A DNA stretch of 64,000 bases from Allomesorhizobium camelthorni (lineage in GTDB: Bacteria > Pseudomonadota > Alphaproteobacteria > Rhizobiales > Rhizobiaceae), in the NCBI RefSeq assembly GCF_011045125.1, contig NZ_JAAKZF010000014.1, forward strand, positions 48,436 to 112,435, in the 5' to 3' direction. Below, in pieces: positions 9,295 through 18,921 of the stretch. The notes beneath the pieces were generated by a model. That model had not been told where the DNA came from, made no database searches, and saw only the letters and a program-made list of their open reading frames with translations. How positions within the stretch are numbered: position 1 is the stretch's first letter; every line of letters starts with the position of its first letter. Both the position numbers and the translations under genes were made by a program.

Positions 9295-9675
9295 TGAGGC
9301 TCTGCGACGCGGTGGAACGTATTGCCGATGCCTTGTCGAACGTCGATCGCTTCAAATGCCTTGGCACAGCAATGCCATCGTTCCGCTGCTTTGTGACATT
9401 CACCGGTTCGAGGAGACGGTACCCGGCATATTAGGCGTACTGACCTCGGCCCAGACCAATCTTGCCTCCACCAGCCGGTTGCGCGCCGGGCATGTCGAGG
9501 ATCAATGCTTTCGCGGACGAGGGGACCGAAACGCTCCTGGCGATCGGCCATGGTGACCCGATAGGGAATGCCGAAGCTGTCGGGTTCTGCTACGCGGCTT
9601 CTTCGAAGGCTTGCGCGACAAATCGCGTTCGAACGCGAGCATGTCCTGCCGCGTATCGGAGTAAGCGACGTGGGC
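9295..9675 (+). pseudogene. Hemerythrin-domain protein, multiply frameshifted
   Basis: Successive plus-strand frames give parts of one hemerythrin-like protein. First comes LRLCDAVERIADALSNVDR, then VPLLCDIHRFEETV, then SRLRAGHVEDQCF. FADEGTETLLAIGHGDPIGN follows, and finally LARQIAFEREHVLPRIG. The H-x-x-E-E and E-x-x-H-V-L-P elements are iron ligand motifs of the family. At least three frameshifts are needed to join the pieces, so the gene is dead. Hemerythrin-like genes are often linked to low-oxygen regulons, which fits its place between fixN and the FNR-type regulator. Confidence 0.6.
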
Positions 9676-9715
9676 CGGTCGCTTGGGTTTATTCAAAGGG
9701 CGGTTGCCGCGTGCT

Positions 9716-10444
9716 TCAGCCGCCGCAGCGTTGCTCCAGCCTGCTCACGCTGTCCACCGTCACATAGCGTTTGTTCTCGATCCGGATAAGGCCGTCAGCC
9801 CGCAATCGCGTGAATTGTCGGCTAACGGTCTCATCAGAAAGTCCAAGGAAATCAGCGATGTCCACACGCGTCAGCGGCAGATCGAAGCACGCCGACCTGG
9901 CCGCCGGATCAACCGCGGGATCGATATTTCGGGCGATCATTAGGAGAAAGCTCGCCACCTTTTCCAGTGCGGTCTTGCGCCCCAGTGTCACCATCCATTC
10001 GCGTGCTGCGTCGAGTTCGTTCAGCGTCTGCTTGAGCAGGCGATTCTGGAGCTCCGGTGATTCCTTCATCATCCGTTCGATGGCCCCCTTCGGAAAAGTA
10101 CACAGTGAAACGGTTGTTGCCGCCTCCGCATTGATCGCGCTTTCCACCTTGAAGGGCCGTCCCAGAAAATCCGGTGCGAACCGGAGGCCGACGATCTGCT
10201 GGCGGCCGTCCGAAAGGCTCTTCGTCAGCTTCACAACGCCTGAAAGCACATTTGAGTAGCTGCCGATGGCCTCGGCGTTACCGATCAGTTCGACCCCTGG
10301 CTCGCGCTTCTGTCTCGACGAAGTTTTGGCGAGTGCAACCAATTGGTCGGGATCGAGCGCACCGCAGACGCCGTGATGCCGTGCCTTGCAAGGCCCGCAA
10401 AGAACGGGAATGCGGAAACTGCGAATGTCCTGGCGTACTGTCAT
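9716..10444 (-). CDS. fnrN: FnrN/FNR-type oxygen-sensing transcriptional regulator
   Basis: A 242-residue CRP/FNR-family protein. Cysteines at 16, 19 and 27 (LCGPCKARHHGVC) and at 115 match the FNR 4Fe-4S ligand pattern, so it probably senses oxygen directly. A cyclic-nucleotide-binding-like fold follows. The C-terminal helix-turn-helix reads IADFLGLSDETVSRQFTRL, whose E-x-x-S-R residues recognise TTGAT half-sites. I chose MTVRQDIRSF at 10444 because the Cys cluster then sits near the N-terminus as in the family. It is divergent from hemN and shares its anaerobox. Confidence 0.88.
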   Translation of the reverse strand: MTVRQDIRSFRIPVLCGPCKARHHGVCGALDPDQLVALAKTSSRQKREPGVELIGNAEAIGSYSNVLSGVVKLTKSLSDGRQQIVGLRFAPDFLGRPFKVESAINAEAATTVSLCTFPKGAIERMMKESPELQNRLLKQTLNELDAAREWMVTLGRKTALEKVASFLLMIARNIDPAVDPAARSACFDLPLTRVDIADFLGLSDETVSRQFTRLRADGLIRIENKRYVTVDSVSRLEQRCGG

Positions 10445-10529
10445 CTCGATCGTCCAACGGGTCCCAAGGGCCGGCAGGATAGCAATCCACGGTAGAGAAA
10501 TCCTTGCGGCAGTTTGTCCGTGCTGGAAG

Positions 10530-10543
10530 TTGACCGAAATCAG
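10530..10543. promoter_or_regulatory. FNR/FixK box between fnrN and hemN
   Basis: TTGACcgaaATCAG matches TTGAT-N4-ATCAA at 8 of 10 positions. It lies 59 bases before the hemN start and 86 before the fnrN start. It could activate hemN under low oxygen and also autoregulate fnrN. Confidence 0.6.
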
Positions 10544-10601
10544 GGCTTTGGCTGACCCTTGCGTCCAGAGTTCCGGCGATGCAAACACGGGGGACCGCGA
10601 C

Positions 10602-11951
10602 ATGCGACCGGAATTAGCTGCCAGACTAGGTGAGAACGTCCCGCGCTATACGAGTTATCCGACCGCGCCGCATTTCCATCCTGGCGTCGATGCTGCCGTT
10701 TACCGTGGCTGGTTGGAGGCGCTCGAAGACGGTGACGAGATATCGCTTTACCTGCATATTCCGTATTGCGACAGGCTCTGCTGGTTCTGTGCTTGCCATA
10801 CCAAACAGACGCGCCACTATGAACCCGTGACCACCTATCTGCGCTCGCTATATGCGGAGATCGCGACGGTTGCCGGTCTTGTCAGCGGCAAGGCCTTCGT
10901 CCGCGCAATCCACTTCGGTGGCGGCTCGCCGACCATGCTGAAGCCCGAGGATATGGTGGCTCTGGGCGCGTTCTTGCGGGACAGCTTCGATTTTGTTCCC
11001 GATACGAAGATCAGCGTGGAGATCGATCCGAACGATATGGACGGGGCGCATCTGGACGCACTCGCCGAAATCGGCATGACCCGGGCGAGCCTCGGCGTAC
11101 AGGATTTCGATCCGAAAGTGCAGAAGGCGATAAACCGCGAGCAGAGCTTTTTGCAGACCAAGGCCGTCGTCGACGGAGTTCGTTCACGCGGCGTCGGATC
11201 GGTCAATCTCGATCTGCTCTACGGATTGCCGCACCAGAACAGGGAGAGCGTATGTTCCACCGTCGCTCAAGCGCTGGCACTGGAACCGGACAGGATGGCT
11301 CTCTTCGGCTACGCTCACGTGCCGTGGTTCAAGAAGCATCAGACTATGATCGACGACGCATGGCTGCCAGGTCCCGCAGAGCGGTTCGCCCAATCGCAAC
11401 TCGCTGCGCGAGCGATCATGGACGAGGGCTATGAAGCAATAGGTCTCGATCATTTCGCCAAGCCGGGCGATGCGCTGGCGGTGGCGGCCTGCACAGGGAC
11501 TTTGCATCGCAATTTCCAGGGCTACACGGAGGATCGCTGCCAGACATTGATCGGACTTGGCCCGTCATCCATCAGCCATTTTCGCCAGGGTTACGTGCAG
11601 AACATGCCTTCGACCGGCGAGTACGGGCGCATGGTTGCAGACGGCGGATTGGCGGCTATGCGCGGCATCGTGCTCTCCGACGACGATCGCGTCCGGGGAT
11701 GGATCATCGAGCGGCTAATGTGCGATTTCGCCTTTTCAGCGATCGATCTGGTGGAGAGCTTCGGGAAAGCCGGCCAGAGGCTCCTTCTTCAGGCAAGCTC
11801 CATCGCAATTCATGGTCCTGCTCGACTCCTTGAACTCCAGGGCGACAGTTTCGTCGTACCGGCAGAAAGTCGTCCCTTCGTGAGGAGCATCGCGGTGAAG
11901 TTCGACAGATATTTCGAAAGTGGAACGGCCAGGCACTCGGTGGCAGTCTGA
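10602..11951 (+). CDS. hemN: HemN, oxygen-independent coproporphyrinogen III oxidase
   Basis: A 449-residue radical SAM enzyme that converts coproporphyrinogen III to protoporphyrinogen IX without oxygen. The cluster motif is C56-x3-C60-x2-C63 (YCDRLCWFCACH), followed by FGGGSPT and the HemN-type VQDFDPKVQKAINR. The start MRPELAARLGENVPRYTSYP is typical for the family. The frame is open further upstream into the fnrN coding strand, which I reject. It supplies heme for the neighbouring cytochrome oxidase when oxygen is low. Confidence 0.94.
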   Translation: MRPELAARLGENVPRYTSYPTAPHFHPGVDAAVYRGWLEALEDGDEISLYLHIPYCDRLCWFCACHTKQTRHYEPVTTYLRSLYAEIATVAGLVSGKAFVRAIHFGGGSPTMLKPEDMVALGAFLRDSFDFVPDTKISVEIDPNDMDGAHLDALAEIGMTRASLGVQDFDPKVQKAINREQSFLQTKAVVDGVRSRGVGSVNLDLLYGLPHQNRESVCSTVAQALALEPDRMALFGYAHVPWFKKHQTMIDDAWLPGPAERFAQSQLAARAIMDEGYEAIGLDHFAKPGDALAVAACTGTLHRNFQGYTEDRCQTLIGLGPSSISHFRQGYVQNMPSTGEYGRMVADGGLAAMRGIVLSDDDRVRGWIIERLMCDFAFSAIDLVESFGKAGQRLLLQASSIAIHGPARLLELQGDSFVVPAESRPFVRSIAVKFDRYFESGTARHSVAV

Positions 11952-12542
11952 GCACCAGTCCTATCGCTGCAGCACTAAATTGCGGCTCCGATGGTGATCG
12001 TGGCTGATCCGCCGAGATCGAGATAGCCGAGAGATCCCCGTCTATCAGCCTCGAGTTGCGCCAGCGGCCGACCAGTTGGCAGCCTGCTGGCAAAATCATG
12101 TCGGCACCGTCAGCTGCTTCGGAAGCCCGCACCAGATTGTAGGGCGGCGGCAGCGAAGTGAAGGCCCACCCGACGCGGTCGCGCCCCCGGAACTTCGTCT
12201 TGTCCTGCCCGGCGACCGTCCCCGGCCCTTCACGCAGACCTCACACGCCTGCGGGTACGACGGTAAAATACTTGTGGGACGGCCATGGGCTTGACAGGCA
12301 AGGCTGCCCTCTGGTTCGTCCGAGGAATGGACGCCTGAAGAAACGGAGTCGCCCCCGCGCTACGTCCGGCGACAATTCGACAGTTGTTGCACTGCGGAAA
12401 TTTCTGTACGGACCCCGGCTCATTCAGAGCCGCCGCGCGAGCGACGGTGCTAGATCCGCCCTGAAGCGGTCAAATCATGGATTTAACTCTGCAGGGGCGG
12501 TGCTTTGCGCCCCGTCAAAAGCCTGGTTTAGAAAGTGCCGAC
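11952..12542. other. 591-base stretch with no supported gene
   Basis: Open frames here are short, overlap on both strands, are Arg/Pro-rich and have no recognisable motif. A small hairpin (ggggcg / cgcccc) lies near 12493-12513, just before cysD. I see no convincing riboswitch or promoter. Confidence 0.5.
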
Positions 12543-13448
12543 ATGAATGTCCCTTTGACGCATCTGCAACGCCTGGAGGCCGAGGCCATCCACATTTTCC
12601 GTGAGGTGGCGGCGACGTTTTCGAAGCCGGTGATGCTCTATTCGGTGGGCAAGGATTCGTCTGTCCTGCTGCATCTGGCCATCAAGGCGTTCTACCCCGC
12701 CAAGCCGCCGTTTCCGTTTCTCCATGTCGATACGACCTGGAAATTCCGCGAGATGATCGAGTTTCGCGATTCGATGGCCGAGAGACTGGGCTTCGACCTC
12801 CTCGTCCACGTCAACGAAGACGGCGTGCGAGACGGCATCAATCCCTTCGACCACGGTTCCAATACGCACACCCACGTCATGAAGACGGTGGGATTGCGCC
12901 AGGCGCTCGACAAGTATGGTTTCGACGCAGCCTTTGGCGGGGCGCGCCGCGACGAGGAAAAGTCTCGCGCCAAGGAGCGCATCTTCTCGTTCCGCAATGC
13001 TCAGCATGTCTGGGACCCCAAGAACCAGCGTCCGGAAATGTGGAAGATCTACAACACCCGGATTTCCGCCGGCGAATCGATCCGCGTGTTTCCGCTGTCG
13101 AACTGGACCGAACTCGACATCTGGCAATACATCCTGCGGGAAGAGATCCCGATCGTGCCGCTTTATTTCGCCAAGAAGCGGCCGGTGGTCGAGCGCGACG
13201 GCATGCTGATCATGCGCGACGATGACCGCATGAAGCTCAAGCCAGGCGAGGTCATCGAAAACCGCATGGTCCGCTTTAGAACGCTTGGCTGCTACCCGCT
13301 GACCGGAGCGATCGATTCCGACGCCGACGATCTGGAAGGCATCGTGAACGAAATGCTGATCGCCCGCACCTCGGAACGCCAGGGCCGGCTGATCGACCGC
13401 GACGAGGCCGGCTCGATGGAAAAGAAGAAGCGCGAAGGGTATTTCTGA
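12543..13448 (+). CDS. cysD: CysD, sulfate adenylyltransferase small subunit
   Basis: A 301-residue PAPS-reductase-fold subunit that, with CysN, makes adenosine 5'-phosphosulfate from ATP and sulfate. The PP-loop [12 protein letters not shown] lies near residues 37-48. [20 protein letters not shown] and the C-terminal [13 protein letters not shown] are CysD signatures. The start [20 protein letters not shown] at 12543 gives the usual length. cysNC follows after two bases. Confidence 0.96.
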   Translation: MNVPLTHLQRLEAEAIHIFREVAATFSKPVMLYSVGKDSSVLLHLAIKAFYPAKPPFPFLHVDTTWKFREMIEFRDSMAERLGFDLLVHVNEDGVRDGINPFDHGSNTHTHVMKTVGLRQALDKYGFDAAFGGARRDEEKSRAKERIFSFRNAQHVWDPKNQRPEMWKIYNTRISAGESIRVFPLSNWTELDIWQYILREEIPIVPLYFAKKRPVVERDGMLIMRDDDRMKLKPGEVIENRMVRFRTLGCYPLTGAIDSDADDLEGIVNEMLIARTSERQGRLIDRDEAGSMEKKKREGYF

Positions 13449-13450
13449 GA

Positions 13451-15388
13451 ATGCGCCACATACTGGCCGAAAATCTCGTCGCGACCGAAACCGTTCGCGA
13501 GTTCATCGCCGAACAGGAACAGAAATCGCTGCTGCGCTTCCTGACCTGCGGTTCGGTCGACGACGGCAAGTCGACGCTGATCGGCCGCCTGCTGTCCGAC
13601 ACCAAGCAGATTTTCGAAGACCAACTCGCCACGCTCGAACGCGATTCTAGGAAGTACGGCACGACCGGCGACGATGTTGATTTCGCACTGCTCGTGGATG
13701 GGCTGGAAGCCGAGCGTGAGCAGGGCATCACAATTGACGTCGCATACCGTTTCTTTGCCACGCCCAAGCGAAAATTCATCGTGGCCGACACGCCAGGCCA
13801 CGAACAATACACGCGCAACATGGCGACGGGCGCTTCGACGGCCGATTTGGCCATAGTGCTCGTCGACGCCCGGCAGGGCGTGCTGCGCCAGACGCGCCGT
13901 CATTCGATCATCGCCTCGCTGCTCGGCATCCGTCACGTGGTGCTCGCAGTCAACAAGATCGATTTGGTCGGCTTTGACCGCGACGTGTTTGCCAGAATTG
14001 TCGCCGACTACACGGAATTCGCGAAGGATCTGGGCTTCTCGTCCATCGTGCCGATCCCGATGTCGGCGCGCTTCGGCGACAACGTGTCCCGGCGCTCCAT
14101 GCAAACCGGCTGGTATGCCGGTCCGACCCTCATCGACCACCTCGAAACGGTGTCGGTCGATGCCGCGGCCGAGCAGCCGTTCCGGTTCCCCGTGCAGTAT
14201 GTGAACCGGCCGAACCTCGACTTTCGCGGTTTCGCAGGGACGGTCGCTTCTGGCTCCATCGGGGCGGGCGACGAGATCGTCGTCGCCAAATCCGGCAAGA
14301 AGTCGCGGGTCAAGCGCATCGTCGCGCAGGGTGGCGACCTAGAGCGGGCCATCGAAGGGCAGGCGGTTACCATTGTCCTAGAAGACGAGGTCGAGGTTTC
14401 GCGCGGCAACCTGCTGGTCGCGCCCGAAGCACGGCCGCACGTAGCCGACCAGTTCGCGGCCAATCTGGTCTGGTTCGACGAGCAGGCGCTTCTGCCGGGA
14501 CGTTCCTATATCTTCCGCACCGAGACAGACCAGGCGAACGCGACCGTTACCGAACTAAAGTACCGCGTCGATGTGAATTCATTCGCGCATCAGGCCGCCA
14601 AGTCGCTCGACCTCAACGAAGTCGGCGTCTGCAATCTATCCACCCAGGCCCCGATCGCCTTCGACACCTATGCCGAAAACCGCGCCACCGGCGCGTTCAT
14701 CCTCATCGACCGCATCACCAATGCGACGGTCGGGGCCGGCATGATCTTGCATCCACTGCGCCGCGCGTCGAACGTGCATTGGCAGGCGCTCGACGTCGAC
14801 AAGTCGGCCCGTGCAGAAATGAAGCACCAGAAGCCGGCGGTGCTGTGGTTCACGGGCCTTTCCGGTTCGGGCAAGTCGACCATCGCCAATCTGCTGGAAA
14901 AGAGGCTGCATGCGAGCGGCCGCCACACCTACATTCTCGACGGCGACAATGTCCGCCACGGGCTGAACCGCGATCTCGGCTTCACGGACGAGGACCGTGT
15001 CGAAAACATCCGCCGCGTCGCCGAAGTGGCGCGGCTGATGGTGGACGCCGGCCTGATGGTGATCGTTTCCTTCATCTCGCCCTTCCGCGCGGAGCGCCGC
15101 ATGGCGCGGGAGATGATGGGCGAGGGCGAGTTCATCGAGGTGTTCGTCGATACGCCGTTCGAGGAATGCGCCGCGCGCGACCCAAAAGGTCTTTACGCCA
15201 AAGCCCTGAGCGGCGAGATCAAAAACTTCACCGGCGTCGATTCGCCTTACGAGACGCCGGAAAATGCCGACATACGGCTAGAAACGACCGGCAAATCACC
15301 GGAAGAGATGCTAGATGATCTCGAAAGATGGCTGCATGAACGCAATATTGCCCAACGACCTCTTGCCGACGAATGTGGATCCATCTGA
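13451..15388 (+). CDS. cysNC: CysN/CysC fusion (NodQ-type ATP sulfurylase GTPase and APS kinase)
   Basis: A 645-residue bifunctional protein. The N-terminal part is an EF-Tu-like GTPase ([38 protein letters not shown]) that drives ATP sulfurylase with CysD. From about residue 456 comes an APS kinase with P-loop [16 protein letters not shown] and [16 protein letters not shown], producing PAPS. This fusion is the NodQ arrangement common in rhizobia. Sulfated Nod factor synthesis cannot be inferred here because no nod genes are present. Confidence 0.96.
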   Translation: MRHILAENLVATETVREFIAEQEQKSLLRFLTCGSVDDGKSTLIGRLLSDTKQIFEDQLATLERDSRKYGTTGDDVDFALLVDGLEAEREQGITIDVAYRFFATPKRKFIVADTPGHEQYTRNMATGASTADLAIVLVDARQGVLRQTRRHSIIASLLGIRHVVLAVNKIDLVGFDRDVFARIVADYTEFAKDLGFSSIVPIPMSARFGDNVSRRSMQTGWYAGPTLIDHLETVSVDAAAEQPFRFPVQYVNRPNLDFRGFAGTVASGSIGAGDEIVVAKSGKKSRVKRIVAQGGDLERAIEGQAVTIVLEDEVEVSRGNLLVAPEARPHVADQFAANLVWFDEQALLPGRSYIFRTETDQANATVTELKYRVDVNSFAHQAAKSLDLNEVGVCNLSTQAPIAFDTYAENRATGAFILIDRITNATVGAGMILHPLRRASNVHWQALDVDKSARAEMKHQKPAVLWFTGLSGSGKSTIANLLEKRLHASGRHTYILDGDNVRHGLNRDLGFTDEDRVENIRRVAEVARLMVDAGLMVIVSFISPFRAERRMAREMMGEGEFIEVFVDTPFEECAARDPKGLYAKALSGEIKNFTGVDSPYETPENADIRLETTGKSPEEMLDDLERWLHERNIAQRPLADECGSI

Positions 15389-16205
15389 CGACGAGGCCGT
15401 CCTCGCCCTGTTCGAAAGCCTGGCGCTTTCGGCGGGTCGCGCCATCATGGATATCTTCGAGGCCGGATTTATCTATGAGACGAAGCCGGATGCCTCGCCG
15501 GTGACCGAGGCCGACCGGGCGGCTGAGCGCGTGATCCTCGAAGGTCTTCGCATCGCGCTGGCAGGCGTAACGTGCGTGGCGGAGGAGGAAATCGCCGCCG
15601 GCGTCGTACCGGTTTTGGAGAGCGATGCGATCCTGCTGATCGATCCGCTCGACGGCACCAAGGAATTTGTCAATCGCCGAAAGGACTTCACCGTCAACAT
15701 CGCGCTGGTGCGCAAGGGTACGCCTGAACTAGGCGTCGTCTATGCTCCGGCCAGGGGCCTTTTATATTCCGGGCGTCCCGGCGAAGCGACCGAGGTTTCA
15801 ATCACACCGGACTTCATGCCAGCGGCCCGCCGCAAGATATCGGTACGAAGCGCGGCTGAGCCGCTCACGATCGTTGCAAGCCGGTCCCACCGCACGCCCG
15901 AAACCGACGAGTTCATCGCCAGATTTGAGGGCGCGGATATCGTCTCGGTGGGGTCTTCCTTGAAATTCTGCCTCTTGGCGAGTGGAGAGGCCGATCTTTA
16001 TCCGCGCTTCGGCCGCACCATGGAATGGGATACCGCGGCCGGCGATGCTGTGCTGCGGGGGGCTGGCGGACGAACCATGCTTATCGATGGCGATCCGCTT
16101 CGCTATGGCAAATGCGGACAACGGGGCGAGGCGGATTTCGCCAATCCCTGGTTCATAGCAGATACGTCACCGGCGGCGGATCAAGGTTTTCGCTGGCTGG
16201 GCTGA
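15336..16205 (+). CDS. cysQ: CysQ, 3'(2'),5'-bisphosphate nucleotidase
   Basis: A 289-residue inositol-monophosphatase-family enzyme that hydrolyses PAP/PAPS and so balances the sulfate activation pathway. Metal-binding motifs are [29 protein letters not shown] and [15 protein letters not shown]. Starting at [10 protein letters not shown] it overlaps cysNC by 53 bases in another frame. A further ATG seven codons upstream (MISKDGC) would overlap more. It is the third gene of the cysD-cysNC-cysQ unit. Confidence 0.92.
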   Translation: MNAILPNDLLPTNVDPSDDEAVLALFESLALSAGRAIMDIFEAGFIYETKPDASPVTEADRAAERVILEGLRIALAGVTCVAEEEIAAGVVPVLESDAILLIDPLDGTKEFVNRRKDFTVNIALVRKGTPELGVVYAPARGLLYSGRPGEATEVSITPDFMPAARRKISVRSAAEPLTIVASRSHRTPETDEFIARFEGADIVSVGSSLKFCLLASGEADLYPRFGRTMEWDTAAGDAVLRGAGGRTMLIDGDPLRYGKCGQRGEADFANPWFIADTSPAADQGFRWLG

Positions 16206-16236
16206 ATCCATCCGATTCCATCGGAATGAACGAACT

Positions 16237-16575
16237 CTAGTCTCGCCGGCAGAACATCCTGCTGTAGCAGGATCCGTTCCGGTTAAGAGATCGGAGCATC
16301 CTCAGCGTGTGCCGGTCATCCAGGGTGTCGCCCCAGTTTTCCTCTATGCACAGTAACTGCCAGTCATTGCCGAAGCGGGCCTTTGCCAACTCGAACTCGC
16401 GCCAGATGGCCGCTTTGACGGCTTCATGGAACGGTACGATCATCGCTTCTGCCATGGCAACGACGTAACACATCGCACGGATGTGGCCAACGATCATTGT
16501 GCTCCTCAATCCGCGGGCAAAGTCATGCGCCGTCCAAATGGAACATATGACCATGCCCCAGATAATGGAGGACAA
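16237..16575 (-). CDS. Hypothetical protein, uncertain
   Basis: A 112-codon frame. The second half (EAVKAAIWREFELAKARFGN, then QLLCIEENWGDTLDD) looks protein-like, with mixed composition and a plausible amphipathic helix. An internal ATG (MCYVVAMAEAMIV) could be the real start. No family is recognised. It lies at the edge of a decayed integrative element and may itself be a fragment. Confidence 0.3.
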   Translation of the reverse strand: MSSIIWGMVICSIWTAHDFARGLRSTMIVGHIRAMCYVVAMAEAMIVPFHEAVKAAIWREFELAKARFGNDWQLLCIEENWGDTLDDRHTLRMLRSLNRNGSCYSRMFCRRD

Positions 16576-16738
16576 TCTTTGTAATCACCTCGGCAGTGGC
16601 GATCGAGCCCGCTGAGACGACGTTCCTGTTATGAGCCAACTCACGCGAACGTATCGAGGCTGCCTGTGATGCGCCTACTGTGGCCGCAAGCATGCACAAA
16701 TTGCTGTAAAAGGCGGCATCGTCGCATCTGATGGCCAT
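16523..16738 (-). CDS. Hypothetical protein, uncertain
   Basis: A 71-codon frame (MAIRCDDAAFYSNLCMLAA...) overlaps the preceding hypothetical frame by 53 bases on the same strand. It may be the other half of one frameshifted gene. It has no recognisable motif and no strong ribosome site. Confidence 0.2.
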   Translation of the reverse strand: MAIRCDDAAFYSNLCMLAATVGASQAASIRSRELAHNRNVVSAGSIATAEVITKIVLHYLGHGHMFHLDGA

Positions 16739-16810
16739 AAAAGGATTCGGCGCCTCGTGTGATCCTAGGCCCGGAACTTTGAACGTTTTTCTCCTTTTCG
16801 GGTTCGAGAC

Positions 16811-17155
16811 ATGGACGAGCGTCAGCAGAATTCGGACGCACGGAGCGCCAGGGAATCGCAGGCCCTCCCTGTTTTGCCCCACACGGGATCGCGTCCGGTA
16901 CGGCGTACGATCAGGCGGACGCAGTTGAGAGAAATTGTTCCGCTATCGGCTACGACTATCTATGAGATGGAGCAGCGGGGCGAATTTCCGCGGCGCTTTT
17001 ATCTGACGCCGCGCTGCGTCGTTTGGGATCTGGCCGAGGTTGAGACTTGGCTCGAGGAGCGACGGCGCGCCTCCGAAGCCGGAAAGATCGAAACGGCGCC
17101 CGCGCCCGATGTACGGCTGCGCAGGACGCGGCCGGTCAAGCTGGATCGAGAGTAA
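16811..17155 (+). CDS. AlpA-family regulator / excisionase-like protein
   Basis: A 114-residue protein whose centre, LREIVPLSATTIYEMEQRGE followed by FPRRFYLTPRCVVWDLAEVE and TWLEER, is the winged helix-turn-helix of AlpA/Xis-type regulators that accompany P4-type integrases. It lies divergently from, and close to, the broken integrase at 17150-18355, as expected for a small integrative element. The N-terminal 35 residues are disordered-looking, so the true start may be downstream. Confidence 0.75.
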   Translation: MDERQQNSDARSARESQALPVLPHTGSRPVRRTIRRTQLREIVPLSATTIYEMEQRGEFPRRFYLTPRCVVWDLAEVETWLEERRRASEAGKIETAPAPDVRLRRTRPVKLDRE

Positions 17156-18355
17156 TCGATTGCACTGTGGGCGGGTGGAGCGTCGGCGTGTGCCTCTTAC
17201 CTACATGCCACGCGTCGATCATGTCAGCCCATTCCTGCCAACATGTGGCGTCGCTGCGGTTCGTATTCCGCCTTATTGTAGACGCCGCGCGACGAGCGGT
17301 TGTCCTCATGCGCGAGGCACTTTTCGATCCAGTCGCGATTGAAGCCGAGCTCATTGAGCAGCGTCGAGCCGGTGCGCCGCAAGTCGTGCACCGTGAAAGC
17401 GGCAGTCCCTGCGTCTTCGCCCGTTCGACGATGGCCATGGTGACGCGGTTGAAGGTCGCGCGCGACATCGGCTCGTCGGCATCGTACCGCGACGGCAGCA
17501 CATAGCGCGAATTCGCAGCGCAGGTTCTGAGCGCGATCATATTGTCGAGCGCCTGCCGCGAGCGATAGAATTATGTGGCTTTTTCCTCTTCATCGGCTCT
17601 TTCGGGATGCTCCAGACAGCATTCTCGAAATCGACCTCATCCCAGGTGGCGTCGAGCAGCTCGCTCTTGCGGACCATGGTGAGCAGAATCAGCTTGAGTC
17701 CAAGTCGGATGGTCGGCAGCGTCGGATCATGCTCAAGCTCATTGAGCATGATCCTGGATCTCGCTTGGCCTGAGCGCACGATCCTTCGGCGCAAACGTTG
17801 CGATGGAGGCCGGTCCGACGTCATCGGTGGGGTTGGTGACCTTCTCACCGTGGAGAATGGCTGCTTCACGATGTCCCGGACGTGGATGGCCGTGGCCGGC
17901 GCGCCACGCTCCTTTACCTTGGCGCAGAGTGACCGCAAGTCGTCAGGCGTGATCTCGGTCAGTAGACGGCTCTTCCAGACCGGCAGGATGTCACGGTCGA
18001 AAATGGCCTTGCGCATCGAGCGTGTGCTCTCTGCCATCTTGGCTTGCTTGAACCAGCGCTTGCCCGCCTCGCCCAAAGTGGATGCGGCGGAAAGCCTGCG
18101 CTTCTGGCGCTGCTTCTCCTGGGCGGGCGATTTGCCCTCCGCCACCATCTTGCGCGCCGCGAGGCAGCGCTCTCGCGCCTCGGCCAGCGAGATGCCGTCC
18201 TCTCCATAGCGACCGAGCGTCAATGGTCTTGCGGCGGCCGTTGACACGGTAGTCTTATCGGAAGGTGATCTGGCAGGAAAATCGGCTTGAACCCATCCAA
18301 TTTCCGCCGATAGTCGGCGAAAGCCCGCTGATGATCCAGTTTCATTCCCACTCAA
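17150..18355 (-). pseudogene. P4-type tyrosine integrase, frameshifted
   Basis: Pieces of a DUF4102-containing site-specific recombinase occur in order over several minus-strand frames. TLGRYGEDGISLAEAR is followed by AARKMVAEGKSPAQEKQRQK. The core has LILLTMVRKSELLDATWDEV with the catalytic Arg. In another frame come FTVHDLRRTGSTLLNELGF and RDWIEKCLAHEDNRSSRGVY with the H-x-x-R, H and Y residues. The last piece, EWADMIDAWHVG, is shifted again. At least three frameshifts make it inactive. No tRNA flanks it, so the attachment site is unclear. Confidence 0.8.
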
Positions 18356-18457
18356 ATATCTCGCTAAGCCCGGAAATCGAACCGCCAGAGTGCGAGGGGT
18401 TTGACCGATTTGTTGCTATAGCGTTGCTATGCGGTCCATCGAGCCTCTGAAATTCGC

Positions 18458-18709
18458 TTAAAAACTGTTTTCCGTCAGATCCTTACTTGAATTCACGCCA
18501 AGGTGCATCCAGCCCTTGAACCAGCGCGTGCGTTGCGGCCTCCAGGTCTTGAAGTCCTCGGGGCCGTCTTCAAACGTCGGGCAGGAAATCGTCTCGGCGC
18601 GGTAGCCGAAGCGCGCGAGGCGAAGGCCGAGATCGGCGTCCTCGGTCACGTTGTAGGGATCCCAGCCGCCGACGTCGGCAAGCGCGGCGGCACGGAAACC
18701 GGCCTCATG
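18458..18709 (-). pseudogene. Glycosyltransferase family 2 fragment
   Basis: The minus strand encodes HEAGFRAAALADVGGWDPYN, then VTEDADLGLRLARFGYRAET and a QRTRWFKGW motif (QxxRW). This is the acceptor-binding core of a cellulose-synthase-like GT2 enzyme. Both ends are missing. The frame breaks after GWMHLG and upstream of the first His. It is probably a chromosomal or carried gene truncated by the neighbouring integrative element. Confidence 0.75.
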
Positions 18710-18921
18710 AGTTCGGACACTTTAAGCCGCTACGCGGCCTTGGTGCCTTTGCTACATAAGGCCGCAATAATCCGGTAACCATATTTGCGGGTCCAACGAT
18801 GTTACCGCCGAAGAGGGGCTATCCCGTGCACCCTGCTTTGCCGGAAAGCTGCTCGCCGCATGGCTGGGAATCGCATCAGACCGGCGCTAGAACAAACCAA
18901 TATCCCTCGCCCGGAGCTCAA

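Noticed and set aside
9135..9551. 138-codon minus-strand frame as a gene
   Set aside because: It runs opposite to the recognisable hemerythrin and regulator debris and has no motif.
12158..12604. 148-codon frame upstream of cysD
   Set aside because: Arg/Pro-rich, overlaps the cysD start and shows no family features.
13451..15388. Symbiotic nodulation locus (nodPQ)
   Set aside because: The fusion is NodQ-like, but no other nod gene or nod box is seen and cysQ follows, so this is housekeeping sulfate activation.
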